Source: Bacteroidales bacterium UBA4912
Lineage (GTDB): Bacteria; Bacteroidota; Bacteroidia; Bacteroidales; Dysgonomonadaceae
Assembly (NCBI GenBank): GCA_002398875.1
Contig: DHCC01000085.1
Location: 36,647-87,459, forward strand
Reading direction: 5' to 3'
DNA length: 50,813 bases
The position numbers and the translations under genes are program-made. Below are positions 16,351-25,602 of the stretch, piece by piece. Numbering within the stretch: the first letter of the stretch is position 1; every line of letters starts with the position of its first letter. Under the pieces are notes generated by a model, which was given only the letters and a program-made list of their open reading frames with translations, had not been told where the DNA came from and did no database searches.

Positions 16351-17547
16351 ATGGATTTGATCATTTCTTATGTTGCCCAATTCTCCGTTTATGAATGGTA
16401 TATGGGAGCAGCTCTGCTTTTTTTCTTTTTAATACTTTTGTATTATAACCTGTCAGTCTACCGAAAACCTCACATATATGAAAAGAAAAGAAAAGATATT
16501 TCTGTTGACGATAGTTGCTTACCCTCTATATCTGTTATAATAACATCTAAGAATGATTCTGAGCAGTTAAAAAAAAACCTCCCGTTTGTAATGGAACAAG
16601 ATTACCCAAATTTTGAAGTGATCGTTGTAAATTGTGGTTCGTCAGATGAAACTGATACAGTTTTGAAAGCAGCAGCTCATAAATACCCAAAACTTTATCA
16701 TACTTTTATACCTGCAGAAGCTGATGAAATAAATGAGAAAAAGCTGGCAATAACTGTGGGTATAAAAGCTGCCAAGAACGATATACTTCTTTTTACTGAA
16801 TCATATTGTAAACCTTGCTCAACCGAGTGGATTAAGGAATTTGGAAAACAATTTACCACCGGTGAAGACATACTGCTGGGTTTCAACAATGTAAAAGTTC
16901 CAAACAAAGTACCTTTAAGAAAATTCATAAGATATGACAACCTAATTCATCATTTAAAGTTTCTGTCTCGTGCAATATCGAGAAAGCCTTTTATGGGAAC
17001 AGGAAGAAATATGGCATACAAGAAAGAGCTTTTTTTCAATAATAAGGGTTTTTCCTCTATATTGGGTATTGATGGTGGGGAAGATGACCTTTTTATAAAC
17101 AGAATATCAAATAAACAAAATACAGGTGTAGTAATATCTGACAAAAGTATAACTGAAACAGACAGCGTAGAAAACTTTTCAACTTGGAGATCACTTAAAT
17201 CCAAACACTTATATACCAAACAGATATATAAAGGATACTCCTCATTCTTTTTTGGATTTGAAAATTTCTCGAAATACTCTTTTACTATTTTGTTAATAAC
17301 ATCTGTTGTAACAAGTATTATGTCAAGCAATTACATTCTACTTGGATTTGTATTGCTCTTATTTATGATTAAGTTACTTGTACGGTTATCTGTAATTAAT
17401 AAAAACAGTAAACATTTCGGCTCTGGTAAATTTAATTTACAATTGTTATTTTTCGATCTTATACAACCCATAAATAATCAACGTTTTACCGGATATGCCA
17501 ATAAACGAAATCGCGCCATTTTGTCAGTCAGAAGGTGGTATAAGTAG
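16351..17547 (+). CDS. Membrane-bound family 2 glycosyltransferase
   Basis: A 398-residue inner-membrane enzyme. One helix (about 17-37) precedes a GT-A catalytic domain starting SVIITSKNDSEQLKKNLPF, with the nucleotide-binding region VIVVNCGSSDETD and a GGEDDLFINRI motif that supplies the acidic catalytic residues. Two or three further helices follow near 300-345. It transfers a sugar from a nucleotide-sugar to an unknown acceptor, probably a lipid or surface glycan. It stands alone between lysA and the protease gene, with no other glycan genes nearby, so its pathway cannot be told from context. Confidence 0.88.
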   Translation: MDLIISYVAQFSVYEWYMGAALLFFFLILLYYNLSVYRKPHIYEKKRKDISVDDSCLPSISVIITSKNDSEQLKKNLPFVMEQDYPNFEVIVVNCGSSDETDTVLKAAAHKYPKLYHTFIPAEADEINEKKLAITVGIKAAKNDILLFTESYCKPCSTEWIKEFGKQFTTGEDILLGFNNVKVPNKVPLRKFIRYDNLIHHLKFLSRAISRKPFMGTGRNMAYKKELFFNNKGFSSILGIDGGEDDLFINRISNKQNTGVVISDKSITETDSVENFSTWRSLKSKHLYTKQIYKGYSSFFFGFENFSKYSFTILLITSVVTSIMSSNYILLGFVLLLFMIKLLVRLSVINKNSKHFGSGKFNLQLLFFDLIQPINNQRFTGYANKRNRAILSVRRWYK

Positions 17548-17640
17548 CTCTGCAAGGTTAAATCGGGTTAATCCTATTTTTATTCAGTTAAAAGTGTTAA
17601 AAGGAGCTCCTGCATAAATTAATTTGTCTACTATTTGCGT

Positions 17641-17648
17641 TATATTTG
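17641..17648 (+). promoter_or_regulatory. Candidate -7 element of the DegP-type protease gene
   Basis: TATATTTG, 36 bp before the start; a TTTG at 17623-17626 is closer than usual (14 nt). Confidence 0.4.
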
Positions 17649-17684
17649 ATGATAAAGAAATAACATTAAATTAAAACAAGGAAT

Positions 17685-19199
17685 ATGAATACAAATAAAA
17701 CAAAAAACGTACTTTTCATTGTACTTATAGCTGTTGTCAGTTCAGTAGTTACTTTACTTGGGTATAATGTTATAAACAAAAATAACGCTGAAAACTTATC
17801 AGGCAATACAGTTACATCTGAAGAGATAGGAGCCTATTCAGCAACTTTCGATCAGAATAAAAATGTTGTGCTTACAAACCTTACTACTTCAGAAGGTTAT
17901 CCTGATTTTACAGAAGCAGCAAAAAGATCGGTAGATGGCGTTGTACACGTTAAAACAAAAACTGTAAGCCAGCAACAATATATTAATCCGTTTGATTTTT
18001 TCTTTGGTTTTGGTGACCGCACACCTGCACAACCTCGTGAACAGGTTGGTTTTGGCTCAGGTGTCATTATCTCAAGTGATGGTTATATAATTACTAACAA
18101 CCACGTAGTAGAAAACGCAAATGAAGTATCTGTGTCTCTAAATGACAATAGAGAATTTGTGGCTAAAGTGATTGGTACAGATCCTCAGAGCGACATTGCT
18201 CTAATTAAGATAGAAGGCGAAGATTTTCCTTATCTCACATTTGGTAATTCAGATGCATTAGAGGTTGGAGAATGGGTACTTGCTGTAGGAAATCCCTTTA
18301 ATCTTACTTCAACGGTAACTGCCGGAATTGTAAGTGCTAAAAACAGAGGAAATGTTATAGATGGGGGTATTCAGTCGTTTATACAGGTGGATGCCGCTGT
18401 TAATCCAGGAAACAGTGGTGGTGCTTTGGTTAATACACGAGGTGAACTTATTGGCATAAACACAGCAATATTTTCACAGACTGGTAATTTTACCGGCTAT
18501 GCTTTTGCAGTTCCAATCTCAATTGCCGGAAAAGTTGCGGCAGATTTAAAAGAGTATGGAGCAGTACAGCGCGCTTACCTTGGGATTCAAGTACCAAACA
18601 TTGAGAACATAAGACGTGAAAACCCTGAAAGAGCGAGAGAATTGTCGCAGATAACAGGAGTTTTAGTTGAAGAATTTTCTGAACGTAGTGCCGCAAAGGC
18701 TGCAGGACTGGAAAAAGGAGACATCATTACTGAAATTAACAATGTACCTATCCGAAATTTCGGTGAATTACAGAATCAGCTCAACAGATACAGACCGGGA
18801 AACACGATCAGTGTAACAGTAAAAAGAAACAATAAGGAACAAAAGTTCAACGTCGAACTTAAGAATGATGAAGGTAATACTGAAATTACCCGCAGCACCG
18901 ATTCCTTGAGTAAGCTTGGAGCAACTTTCAAACCACTAACTGACGAAAGAAAGGCTAGTTTTGGAATTTCAAGTGGTATTGAAGTTGAAAGTGTAGAAAC
19001 AAACGGTCTGTTCAGAAAAGAGGGTATTAATAAAGGATTTATAATTATGAGAATCAACAATACCCCGGTGAACAGCGAAAGTGATGTGAAAACAATTGTT
19101 GCATCTACACAAAACAGACAGGACAAAGTCTTGCTTGTAGCAGGATTCTATCCTAACGGTAGAACACAATATATTGCAATTGACCTTTCAACTCAGTAA
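17685..19199 (+). CDS. degP: Do-family periplasmic serine protease (DegP/DegQ/HtrA)
   Basis: Degrades or refolds damaged envelope proteins. The 504 residues hold an N-terminal signal or anchor helix (9-27), a trypsin-like domain with the full triad H140 (TNNHVV), D170 (SDIALIKI) and S244 (PGNSGGALVN), and two PDZ domains (about 285-385 and 410-500). The Q-linker and LA-loop region around 95-118 is rich in F and Q. It is followed by hairpins and then rpoD. DegP-type chaperones also guard outer-membrane protein assembly, which fits the porin gene downstream, but co-regulation is not shown. Whether it is closer to DegP or DegQ cannot be decided by eye. Confidence 0.94.
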   Translation: MNTNKTKNVLFIVLIAVVSSVVTLLGYNVINKNNAENLSGNTVTSEEIGAYSATFDQNKNVVLTNLTTSEGYPDFTEAAKRSVDGVVHVKTKTVSQQQYINPFDFFFGFGDRTPAQPREQVGFGSGVIISSDGYIITNNHVVENANEVSVSLNDNREFVAKVIGTDPQSDIALIKIEGEDFPYLTFGNSDALEVGEWVLAVGNPFNLTSTVTAGIVSAKNRGNVIDGGIQSFIQVDAAVNPGNSGGALVNTRGELIGINTAIFSQTGNFTGYAFAVPISIAGKVAADLKEYGAVQRAYLGIQVPNIENIRRENPERARELSQITGVLVEEFSERSAAKAAGLEKGDIITEINNVPIRNFGELQNQLNRYRPGNTISVTVKRNNKEQKFNVELKNDEGNTEITRSTDSLSKLGATFKPLTDERKASFGISSGIEVESVETNGLFRKEGINKGFIIMRINNTPVNSESDVKTIVASTQNRQDKVLLVAGFYPNGRTQYIAIDLSTQ

Positions 19200-19225
19200 A
19201 AAACTAAGTTAAGTAAAGTTAATCC

Positions 19226-19249
19226 CTCCTTTTTTAGTAACAAAAGGAG
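19226..19249 (+). terminator. Hairpin after the DegP-type gene
   Basis: A perfect 8-bp stem, CTCCTTTT (19226-19233) with AAAAGGAG (19242-19249). It has no clear T-tract on the plus strand, so terminator function is uncertain. Confidence 0.45.
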
Positions 19250-19268
19250 AGACATATATGTTTTTATA

Positions 19269-19303
19269 GCAAAGGAATCAGGTTATATTCCAGGTTCCTT
19301 TGC
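19269..19303. terminator. Second stem-loop between the DegP-type gene and rpoD
   Basis: A perfect 9-bp stem, GCAAAGGAA with TTCCTTTGC, with a 17-nt loop. Only a weak T-rich tail follows. It may insulate rpoD from upstream transcription. Confidence 0.45.
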
Positions 19304-19349
19304 TGTAATATTATTACTATTATGGATTTTTCCATACAGGGTGACAAAA

Positions 19350-19365
19350 TATTTTTGTACTTTTG
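19350..19365 (+). promoter_or_regulatory. Promoter region of rpoD, two adjacent -7 elements
   Basis: TATTTTTG (19350-19357) and TACTTTTG (19358-19365) lie end to end. They are enclosed by a GGGTG/CACCC inverted repeat (19339-19343 and 19366-19370) that could be a regulator site. Confidence 0.5.
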
Positions 19366-19415
19366 CACCCCCTAAAGTTTATTAACGAGAAAATATACAG
19401 AAGGATAAGATATAA

Positions 19416-20276
19416 ATGAGACAATTAAAAATTACAAAATCGATCACTAATCGTGAGAGTGCTTCTTTAGATAAATATCTGCAGGAGATTGGCCGTGAAG
19501 ACCTGATAACTGTGGAAGAAGAAGTAGAGTTGGCACAAGCCATTAAAAAAGGTGATCGCCAAGCTTTGGAAAAACTCACCAGAGCTAATCTTAGATTTGT
19601 TGTTTCGGTGGCAAAGCAATACCAAAATCAGGGATTAAGCTTGCCGGACCTAATCAACGAAGGTAACTTGGGATTGATTAAAGCAGCTGAGAAGTTTGAC
19701 GAAACCAGAGGCTTTAAATTCATCAGTTATGCAGTATGGTGGATTCGTCAGTCAATCTTGCAGGCACTTGCTGAACAATCACGTATTGTGAGGCTTCCTT
19801 TGAACCAGGTGGGTTCACTTAATAAAATAAGTAAGGCATTCCAAAAATTTGAACAGGAAAATGAACGCCGTCCTTCAGCAGAAGAGCTTTCAGCCGTACT
19901 TGACATACCTGTTGAAAAGGTAAATGATTCATTAAAGGTATCGGGACGCCATATTTCAATGGATGCACCTTTTGTTGAGGGTGAAGATAACAGTTTACTG
20001 GATGTATTAGTAAACGACGATGCACCGGTAGCAGACAGAACACTAATAAACGAATCTCTGCAGAAAGAAATTGACAGAGCATTATCTACATTAACTGAAA
20101 GAGAAAGTGATATTATTAAAATGTTTTTTGGTATTGGATGCCAGGAAATGACTCTCGAAGAGATTGGAGATAAATTTCAGTTAACGCGTGAGCGAGTACG
20201 TCAAATCAAAGAAAAAGCTATTCGCAGATTAAGACAGGATTCGAGAAGCAAATTGCTTAAAAGTTATTTGGGCTGA
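19416..20276 (+). CDS. rpoD: Primary RNA polymerase sigma factor, Bacteroidota type
   Basis: The housekeeping sigma-70 factor (SigABfr type). At 286 residues it has no region 1.1. Visible are region 1.2 (SLDKYLQEIGREDLITVEEE), region 2 with NLRFVVSVAKQYQNQGL and GFKFISYAVWWIRQSI, region 3, and region 4 with LTRERVRQIKEKAIRRLR. It is the factor expected to read the TAnnTTTG promoters found through the window. It is transcribed alone from the doubled -7 region upstream. Confidence 0.96.
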   Translation: MRQLKITKSITNRESASLDKYLQEIGREDLITVEEEVELAQAIKKGDRQALEKLTRANLRFVVSVAKQYQNQGLSLPDLINEGNLGLIKAAEKFDETRGFKFISYAVWWIRQSILQALAEQSRIVRLPLNQVGSLNKISKAFQKFEQENERRPSAEELSAVLDIPVEKVNDSLKVSGRHISMDAPFVEGEDNSLLDVLVNDDAPVADRTLINESLQKEIDRALSTLTERESDIIKMFFGIGCQEMTLEEIGDKFQLTRERVRQIKEKAIRRLRQDSRSKLLKSYLG

Positions 20277-20399
20277 TAAATCTAAAACTTTCAACCAATT
20301 ATTACGGTTTTGAAAGAAGAAAACGTAGAAAAACCACACAAAAACTACGATTTTTGGATATTTTTTACACAAAAACGGGTAAATGTGAAATTTAAGTTT

Positions 20400-20618
20400 T
20401 ATATTTGCGTTTAATAGTTTTAATGTTAAGTAATTTGCATAGCTGTTAAGGTTGAATTATGTAACTATTACAGTTTTACATTAATTTTACTGAACATTTT
20501 TATAACGGAAGCGTTATAAATAAGCATTAAAAGTGTTTCTGTATTCATATACAGAAGCATCATGAAAAAGAATATCGAGTTATTGTAATATAAAATGTTT
20601 AATTAGAATTGAAAATTT
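20400..20618 (+). promoter_or_regulatory. ompA promoter and long structured leader
   Basis: TATATTTG (20400-20407) would give a leader of about 200 nt. It holds two perfect hairpins: TTTATAACG/CGTTATAAA (20499-20520, tetraloop GAAG) and GTTTCTGTAT/ATACAGAAGC (20535-20558, one G-U pair). A nine-codon frame (MKKNIELL, 20562-20588) follows. Together with a weak CTTTCAA/TTGAAAG repeat (20288-20316), this is all I see in the gene-free stretch 20277-20618. Confidence 0.5.
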
Positions 20619-21773
20619 ATGAAAAAGTTTAGTTTACTTTTATTTACTGCTCTTGTTGCGTTTAGCATAAGTGCACAAGAAGTACAAAACGTTTCTCAAG
20701 GTACAGTGTATCTGAAAAACAAAGCAAGTGATAATTGGTATATTGGTCTTGGTGGAGGAACCAACCTTTATATGACTCAGGGTGAAAACGATGCTGATGC
20801 TAATTTCGGAGACCGTCTGGGATGGATGGGTCAGCTTGAAGTTGGTCGTTGGAATTCTCCAAACTGGGGTGCTCGTTTAGTTCTTGATGGAGGAAATATT
20901 GCTCACGTAGCTAACGGAATTGATCCTGAACAAAACTGGCTTGGTGGACATGTAGATTTAATGTACAATGTCATAAACGCATGGGGTTCTTACAATCCAG
21001 ACAGAGTATACAGCCTTATACCTTATTTAGGTATCGGTTACATGTACGGTCTAAATGAAGATTGGAAAAGACCAAATGAAGACGGAGACTTATTCAAACA
21101 TCAGAACCAGTCACTTACTTACAATGTTGGTTTAATCAACAACTTCCAGGTATCAAAAAACGTTGCTCTTTTTGTTGAGTTAGGCTGGAGAGTAATGCAA
21201 GAAACATTTGACGGATCTGGAATAAGCGGAGATTTTGAATATGACAGCATGTTCACAGGAACTGCAGGTGTTAAATTCGGTTTAGGTGGAAAACAAGATT
21301 TCACACCAGCTGAACTTATGGATTACAACTTGATTAATGACCTGAACAGCCAGATTAACAGACTTCGCGCAGAAAACGAACAACTGAGACAAAGACCAGA
21401 ATCTTGCCCAGAATGTCCAGAAGTACAGCCAACTGTTGTTTCTGAAGCAGTATATGTTCCTAACGTAGTATTCTTCAGAATTAATTCTTCTACAATTGAC
21501 AGAGGACAGCAAGTAAGCGTATACAATACTGCTGAATATATGAAAGCTAACTCAGATGCAAAAGTTAACATCGTAGCTTACGCTGACAGACAGACAGGTA
21601 CTCCTGAATACAACTTCGCACTTTCTGAAAGACGTGCAAGAGCAGTTGCTGATGCACTGATCAACGAGTACGGAATTAACAGTGATCGTATCTCAATTGA
21701 CTGGAAAGGTGATACTGAACAGCCATACGCAGAAAACGACTGGAACCGTGTAGCTATCTTCTTTGTTGACTAA
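20619..21773 (+). CDS. OmpA-family outer-membrane protein
   Basis: A 384-residue major porin-like protein that ties the outer membrane to peptidoglycan. It starts with a signal peptide (MKKFSLLLFTALVAFSISAQ). An N-terminal beta-barrel follows (about 30-225), then a short coiled coil (INDLNSQINRLRAENEQLRQ) with a CPECPE motif. The C-terminal OmpA domain (about 275-384) has the peptidoglycan-binding pattern AYADRQTGTPEYNFALSERRARAV. The bases favour strong expression: a long hairpin-rich leader and a perfect terminator. It is the Bacteroidota type, as in Bacteroides OmpA. Confidence 0.94.
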   Translation: MKKFSLLLFTALVAFSISAQEVQNVSQGTVYLKNKASDNWYIGLGGGTNLYMTQGENDADANFGDRLGWMGQLEVGRWNSPNWGARLVLDGGNIAHVANGIDPEQNWLGGHVDLMYNVINAWGSYNPDRVYSLIPYLGIGYMYGLNEDWKRPNEDGDLFKHQNQSLTYNVGLINNFQVSKNVALFVELGWRVMQETFDGSGISGDFEYDSMFTGTAGVKFGLGGKQDFTPAELMDYNLINDLNSQINRLRAENEQLRQRPESCPECPEVQPTVVSEAVYVPNVVFFRINSSTIDRGQQVSVYNTAEYMKANSDAKVNIVAYADRQTGTPEYNFALSERRARAVADALINEYGINSDRISIDWKGDTEQPYAENDWNRVAIFFVD

Positions 21774-21797
21774 TTCAACAAGATAAAAATACATATT

Positions 21798-21829
21798 AAA
21801 AAAAGCATCTCTTGCGAGATGCTTTTTTT
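21798..21829. terminator. Bidirectional terminator between ompA and murF-alr
   Basis: AAAAAAAGCATCTC, loop TTGC, GAGATGCTTTTTTT: a 14-bp perfect stem with a T-run on either strand, between convergent genes. Confidence 0.9.
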
Positions 21830-21907
21830 AATATAATACTTAAAGGAATAGTAGTTCATTAACAGATGATTGAATAAATATCTCTCCTATTAATTATTAA
21901 AACAATA

Positions 21908-24376
21908 TTACTCTTTAATATAAATACGCTTTACACGTGGTGAAACAGATGTAAGTATTTCATAAGGTATAGTTCCTATGCTATCAGCCAGTTCAGTAAC
22001 CGGCAATTCTTCGCCAATCAATACAACAGTATCGCCCTCCTCTGCTTTAATATCTGTAATATCAATCATACAAAGATCCATGCAAACATTTCCTACTATA
22101 GGAGCAAATTGACCATTTATAAGCACTTTACCTTTTCTGTTTCCAAACTGCCTGTCCATACCGTCAGCATAACCAAACCTAATGGTTGCTATACGTGCAT
22201 CATGATCTAGTCTTTCTTTTCTGCCATATCCTATAGTTTCGTTGTTAGAAATTTGTTTGATCTGTAGAATAGTGCTTTTTAGAGTAAAGACATTTTTAAG
22301 TCCTTTAAGACCACTGGGACTTATTCCGTAAAGACCTATGCCGAGTCGGGCCATATCCCATTCGTAGTCGTGAAAACGTTCTATACCGGCAGAATTAAGA
22401 ATATGCTTATAAACCGGATAGCCTAATACATTCTCAATTTTATCTGCTACCTCTTTGAATGTATTCATCTGCTGATGAGTAAAATCATCGAAAGTCCAGC
22501 TTTCACTGGCAGAAAGATGAGAAAAAATTGATTTGACTCTAAGTCCCTTCTGCTTCTTAAGTATATCAGCAAGTTCTTCAATTTGACCTGGAAGGAACCC
22601 CAAGCGATGCATACCGGTATCAATTTTCAAATGAATGGGATAGTCAGTTATTCCACTTCTCTCTGAATTTTTTATGAAAGTCTCTAATATACGAAAATTA
22701 TATATTTCAGGTTCAAGATTATTAGTAATCAGTTCTTCAAAACCATTAACTTCTGGATTAAGAACTATTATTGGGAGTGTTATACCCTCATTTCTTAGTG
22801 AAACAGCCTCTTCCGCTACAGCGACTGCAAGGTAATCACATCGATGGTATTGAAGCGTTTTGGTAATTTCTACTGCTCCGGCACCATAAGCGTTGGCCTT
22901 AACCATACATATCAACTTGACGTCAGGCTTGAGTTTGGCTTTATAGTAATTAAAATTATGTACAACAGCATCAAGATCTACCTCAAGCACTGTTTCATGA
23001 ATTTTCTCTTCTAAAATATTATTGATCTTCTCGAAATTAAATTTTCTTGCACCTTTAAGAAGTATCAGTTCATCACGGAACGTTTCATGAATATTCGATT
23101 TAAGGAATTCATCAGTAGTTAAAAAGAAAGTTTTTTCAGGCATTGTAAAGAATTCTGAATTTGTCATTATATCTCTGCCAATACCTATAATTCTCTCAAC
23201 ACCGCTTTGTTCTGCCATATCAGCCACTCTTTTATAGAGACTCTTTGTAGGAACCCCTGACTGAAGTATATCTGATAATATAAGAGTTTTCTTTAGTTTA
23301 CGATCCATTTTACGCTGATGCTGAAAATCAAGAGCAATCTTAATTGAATTTACATCAGAGTTGTAACTATCATTTATTATCAGTGAGCCACGTTTACCTT
23401 TGCGAACGTCAAGTCGCATTGCAACAGGCTCAAGTGCACTCATTCGGTCAGATATATCATTGGGAGGCACATGCAGATAAAGCGCTACAGCCAGGCAGTT
23501 TATTGCATTTTCAATTGATGCATCATCAATAAAAGGGATTTCAAAGCTATAATTAAAATTCATAAATGTATAGCTGATCGCTGTACTGTTTTCTTTTTTT
23601 TCAGTATTTGAAATGAAAAGATGAGCTTCCATGTTTTTTCTGGACCAGGTAAATGTTTTCTGTGAAAGTACTTTTAGATCAACACAGCTGTTAACCAGCT
23701 CATTATCCTTTTCATAAATAAAGACTTCACAATTTGTGAAAAGCTCAAGCTTTTCGAGCGTCTTTTGCTGAAGAGAACTAAAATTCTCCTGATGAGCCTC
23801 TCCTATTTTAGTTAATACACCAATTGTAGGTTTAATCACAGGCTCAAGATATTCCATTTCATCAGGCTTGGAAATACCTGCTTCAAATATACCCAGCTCA
23901 GTATCTCTATCAAGCTGCCATACAGACAACGGAACTCCTATCTGTGAATTATAACTTCTTGGAGAGCGAACAATATTAAAATCTTTTTCCAATAATTGAT
24001 AAAGCCACTCTTTAACTACAGTTTTTCCGTTACTGCCGGTTATTCCGATTACAGGAATATTAAATTTTGATCTGTGATACTGAGCAAGCTTTTGTAATGA
24101 TGACAAGCAGTTTTTTACTTTTAGAAAATTAGCGTCAGTATAATCTCTCCATTCATTAAATATTTTGGATACAACAAAATTACGTACTCCAGAGTTATAT
24201 AATTCACTTATGTAGTTATGAGCATCGTTATTTTTAGTTTCCAATGCAAAAAAGAGAGTATTTGAAGGATTTGTAATCTTGCGACTATCAGTAAGCAATG
24301 TGGATATTTCAGCATAATTCAGATTATTGGTTGATACGCCTAGAATTGATGCTATTTGTTTTATTTCGTATTTCAT
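21908..24376 (-). CDS. murF-alr: Bifunctional MurF / alanine racemase fusion
   Basis: One 822-residue chain with two cell-wall enzymes. Residues 1-455 are MurF (UDP-MurNAc-tripeptide:D-Ala-D-Ala ligase), with the ATP loop GITGSNGKT (111-119), FEAGISKPDEME and the C-terminal LILSDI/LLKGARKF motifs. Residues about 462-822 are alanine racemase, starting LEVDLDAVVHNFNYY, with the PLP lysine in MVKANAYGAG (K493), HLKIDTGMHRLGF and the catalytic-tyrosine region RFGYADGM. The fusion links D-alanine formation to the ligase that uses D-Ala-D-Ala, and it is common in Bacteroidota. The ATG start matches the MurF N-terminus. It follows the GSCFA gene by 29 bp. Confidence 0.96.
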   Translation of the reverse strand: MKYEIKQIASILGVSTNNLNYAEISTLLTDSRKITNPSNTLFFALETKNNDAHNYISELYNSGVRNFVVSKIFNEWRDYTDANFLKVKNCLSSLQKLAQYHRSKFNIPVIGITGSNGKTVVKEWLYQLLEKDFNIVRSPRSYNSQIGVPLSVWQLDRDTELGIFEAGISKPDEMEYLEPVIKPTIGVLTKIGEAHQENFSSLQQKTLEKLELFTNCEVFIYEKDNELVNSCVDLKVLSQKTFTWSRKNMEAHLFISNTEKKENSTAISYTFMNFNYSFEIPFIDDASIENAINCLAVALYLHVPPNDISDRMSALEPVAMRLDVRKGKRGSLIINDSYNSDVNSIKIALDFQHQRKMDRKLKKTLILSDILQSGVPTKSLYKRVADMAEQSGVERIIGIGRDIMTNSEFFTMPEKTFFLTTDEFLKSNIHETFRDELILLKGARKFNFEKINNILEEKIHETVLEVDLDAVVHNFNYYKAKLKPDVKLICMVKANAYGAGAVEITKTLQYHRCDYLAVAVAEEAVSLRNEGITLPIIVLNPEVNGFEELITNNLEPEIYNFRILETFIKNSERSGITDYPIHLKIDTGMHRLGFLPGQIEELADILKKQKGLRVKSIFSHLSASESWTFDDFTHQQMNTFKEVADKIENVLGYPVYKHILNSAGIERFHDYEWDMARLGIGLYGISPSGLKGLKNVFTLKSTILQIKQISNNETIGYGRKERLDHDARIATIRFGYADGMDRQFGNRKGKVLINGQFAPIVGNVCMDLCMIDITDIKAEEGDTVVLIGEELPVTELADSIGTIPYEILTSVSPRVKRIYIKE

Positions 24377-24405
24377 AATAATAATGGCTGTTTTTTTCTA
24401 TATAA

Positions 24406-25422
24406 CTAATCCAGGGCCTGTGATTTAAGTGTAGATGAAACTTGATAAATTTCACTTTCACAAGATATATATGGATATTTTGAAGCAAAATCATTCAGTC
24501 TGCTTAGAGTCTTTTTTAGAAAACCTCTGTAAGAGTTTGATGTAGGGAACAAAGGTTTATGATTGATGGATTTTCGGATTTGTGACCACTCTCTATTTAT
24601 CGATATTGTAACATCAGAGAAAAAAGCTTTTGAAAAAAGTTCCCATATATAGTCAACAGCAAATGATGTGGGATGATTCATATCCTCTTCATAAAATCTG
24701 TAATCACGAAGTTCGTCAATCATTATTTCAAACGCAGGGAAATATTGCAGATCATCACCAAAAAGACTTATTAATTGATCGATTGCCAGATGCAAGATAG
24801 ATTTACTGATTTGGTTTTCATGAGCTCCATCCTTCCAGTGACGTATAGGGCTTACAGTAAAAACAAACTTTGCATGAGGATTAACAGCTTTAATTAGAAT
24901 TATTAATCTTCTCCACTCCTCAACAATTTCCTCAACCGACAATCTTGTCCTCTCAAAAATATCTGCCGGAAATTTGTGACAATTACTGACTATTTCATTG
25001 TTATTATTATCAACAGTTGTCTTCAGTCTATAAATATATGCTGTTCCAAACGTAATGAGAAATACATCTGCATTGTCAATGAAATCTGTCGCTTTATTAT
25101 ATCTTTCAGAGATATTTTTAAGACAAGTGTTTTTATCTGCATCAGAGAAACTACCATGATGCATGAAACTATGATACATTTCATTATTATATACAAGATC
25201 AGAATCTGTAAACTCCTTTTTTTGCAAAAGTCTTCCGAAAGAAGATGATACTGACATCGGATTGTAAAGTATTCCAAATGGATTTATATCTACTTTAAAC
25301 TTGCTGTATTGTAGTTTTCGACCAATATACTCTGAAAAGCATGATCCAAACAGCATTATTTTATCAGAATGATCTATTTTGAAATTAACTTCCGGAATCT
25401 GTACATAAGTTCTGAAATCCAT
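24406..25422 (-). CDS. GSCFA-domain protein (SGNH-like)
   Basis: A 338-residue protein of the Bacteroidota GSCFA family, related in pattern to SGNH/GDSL esterases. The family motif GSCFSEYIG starts at G26. Further blocks are FGTAYIY, FTVSPIRHWKDG and EDMNHPTSFAVDYIWELF, where a conserved histidine-containing block is expected. I start at the ATG at 25422 (MDFRTYVQIP). The upstream in-frame TTG or GTG-type starts lie beyond the likely -7 element at 25445-25452. No signal peptide is seen. It lies 29 bp upstream of murF-alr, suggesting a cell-wall link such as an acyl-group transfer or removal, but no activity is established. Confidence 0.86.
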   Translation of the reverse strand: MDFRTYVQIPEVNFKIDHSDKIMLFGSCFSEYIGRKLQYSKFKVDINPFGILYNPMSVSSSFGRLLQKKEFTDSDLVYNNEMYHSFMHHGSFSDADKNTCLKNISERYNKATDFIDNADVFLITFGTAYIYRLKTTVDNNNNEIVSNCHKFPADIFERTRLSVEEIVEEWRRLIILIKAVNPHAKFVFTVSPIRHWKDGAHENQISKSILHLAIDQLISLFGDDLQYFPAFEIMIDELRDYRFYEEDMNHPTSFAVDYIWELFSKAFFSDVTISINREWSQIRKSINHKPLFPTSNSYRGFLKKTLSRLNDFASKYPYISCESEIYQVSSTLKSQALD

Positions 25423-25444
25423 ATTTTTATATTTAAACCCATAC

Positions 25445-25452
25445 AAAAATAT
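25445..25452 (-). promoter_or_regulatory. -7 element of the GSCFA-murF-alr operon
   Basis: TATTTTTG on the minus strand, 23 bp before the chosen start. It supports the ATG at 25422 over upstream starts. Confidence 0.5.
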
Positions 25453-25530
25453 AAATAAACGAACCAATTAACTAATTGAAAGTTTTATAAAATGTGAAAC
25501 TAAAATATTAATAGGGGAGATAAGTAGGTA

Positions 25531-25602
25531 TATAAAAAAGGAAAGGTTGTCTCACGACAACCAATCTTCATTGTTAACCTTAAATCTAATACCATGAAAA
25601 AC
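25531..25602 (-). ncRNA. Probable stand-alone small RNA, about 70 nt
   Basis: On the minus strand a full transcription unit is visible: TTTG (25633-25636), TATATTTG (25609-25616, 16-nt spacer), about 55 nt of unpaired sequence, then a perfect hairpin GGTTGTC/GACAACC (25545-25562) followed by a T-rich tail. The stretch between the GSCFA and RlmI-like genes (25423-25723) holds nothing else. It recalls promoter-to-terminator RNAs such as the Bacteroidales-1 class, but I cannot confirm the family. The hairpin also serves as terminator for the RlmI-like operon. Confidence 0.6.
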
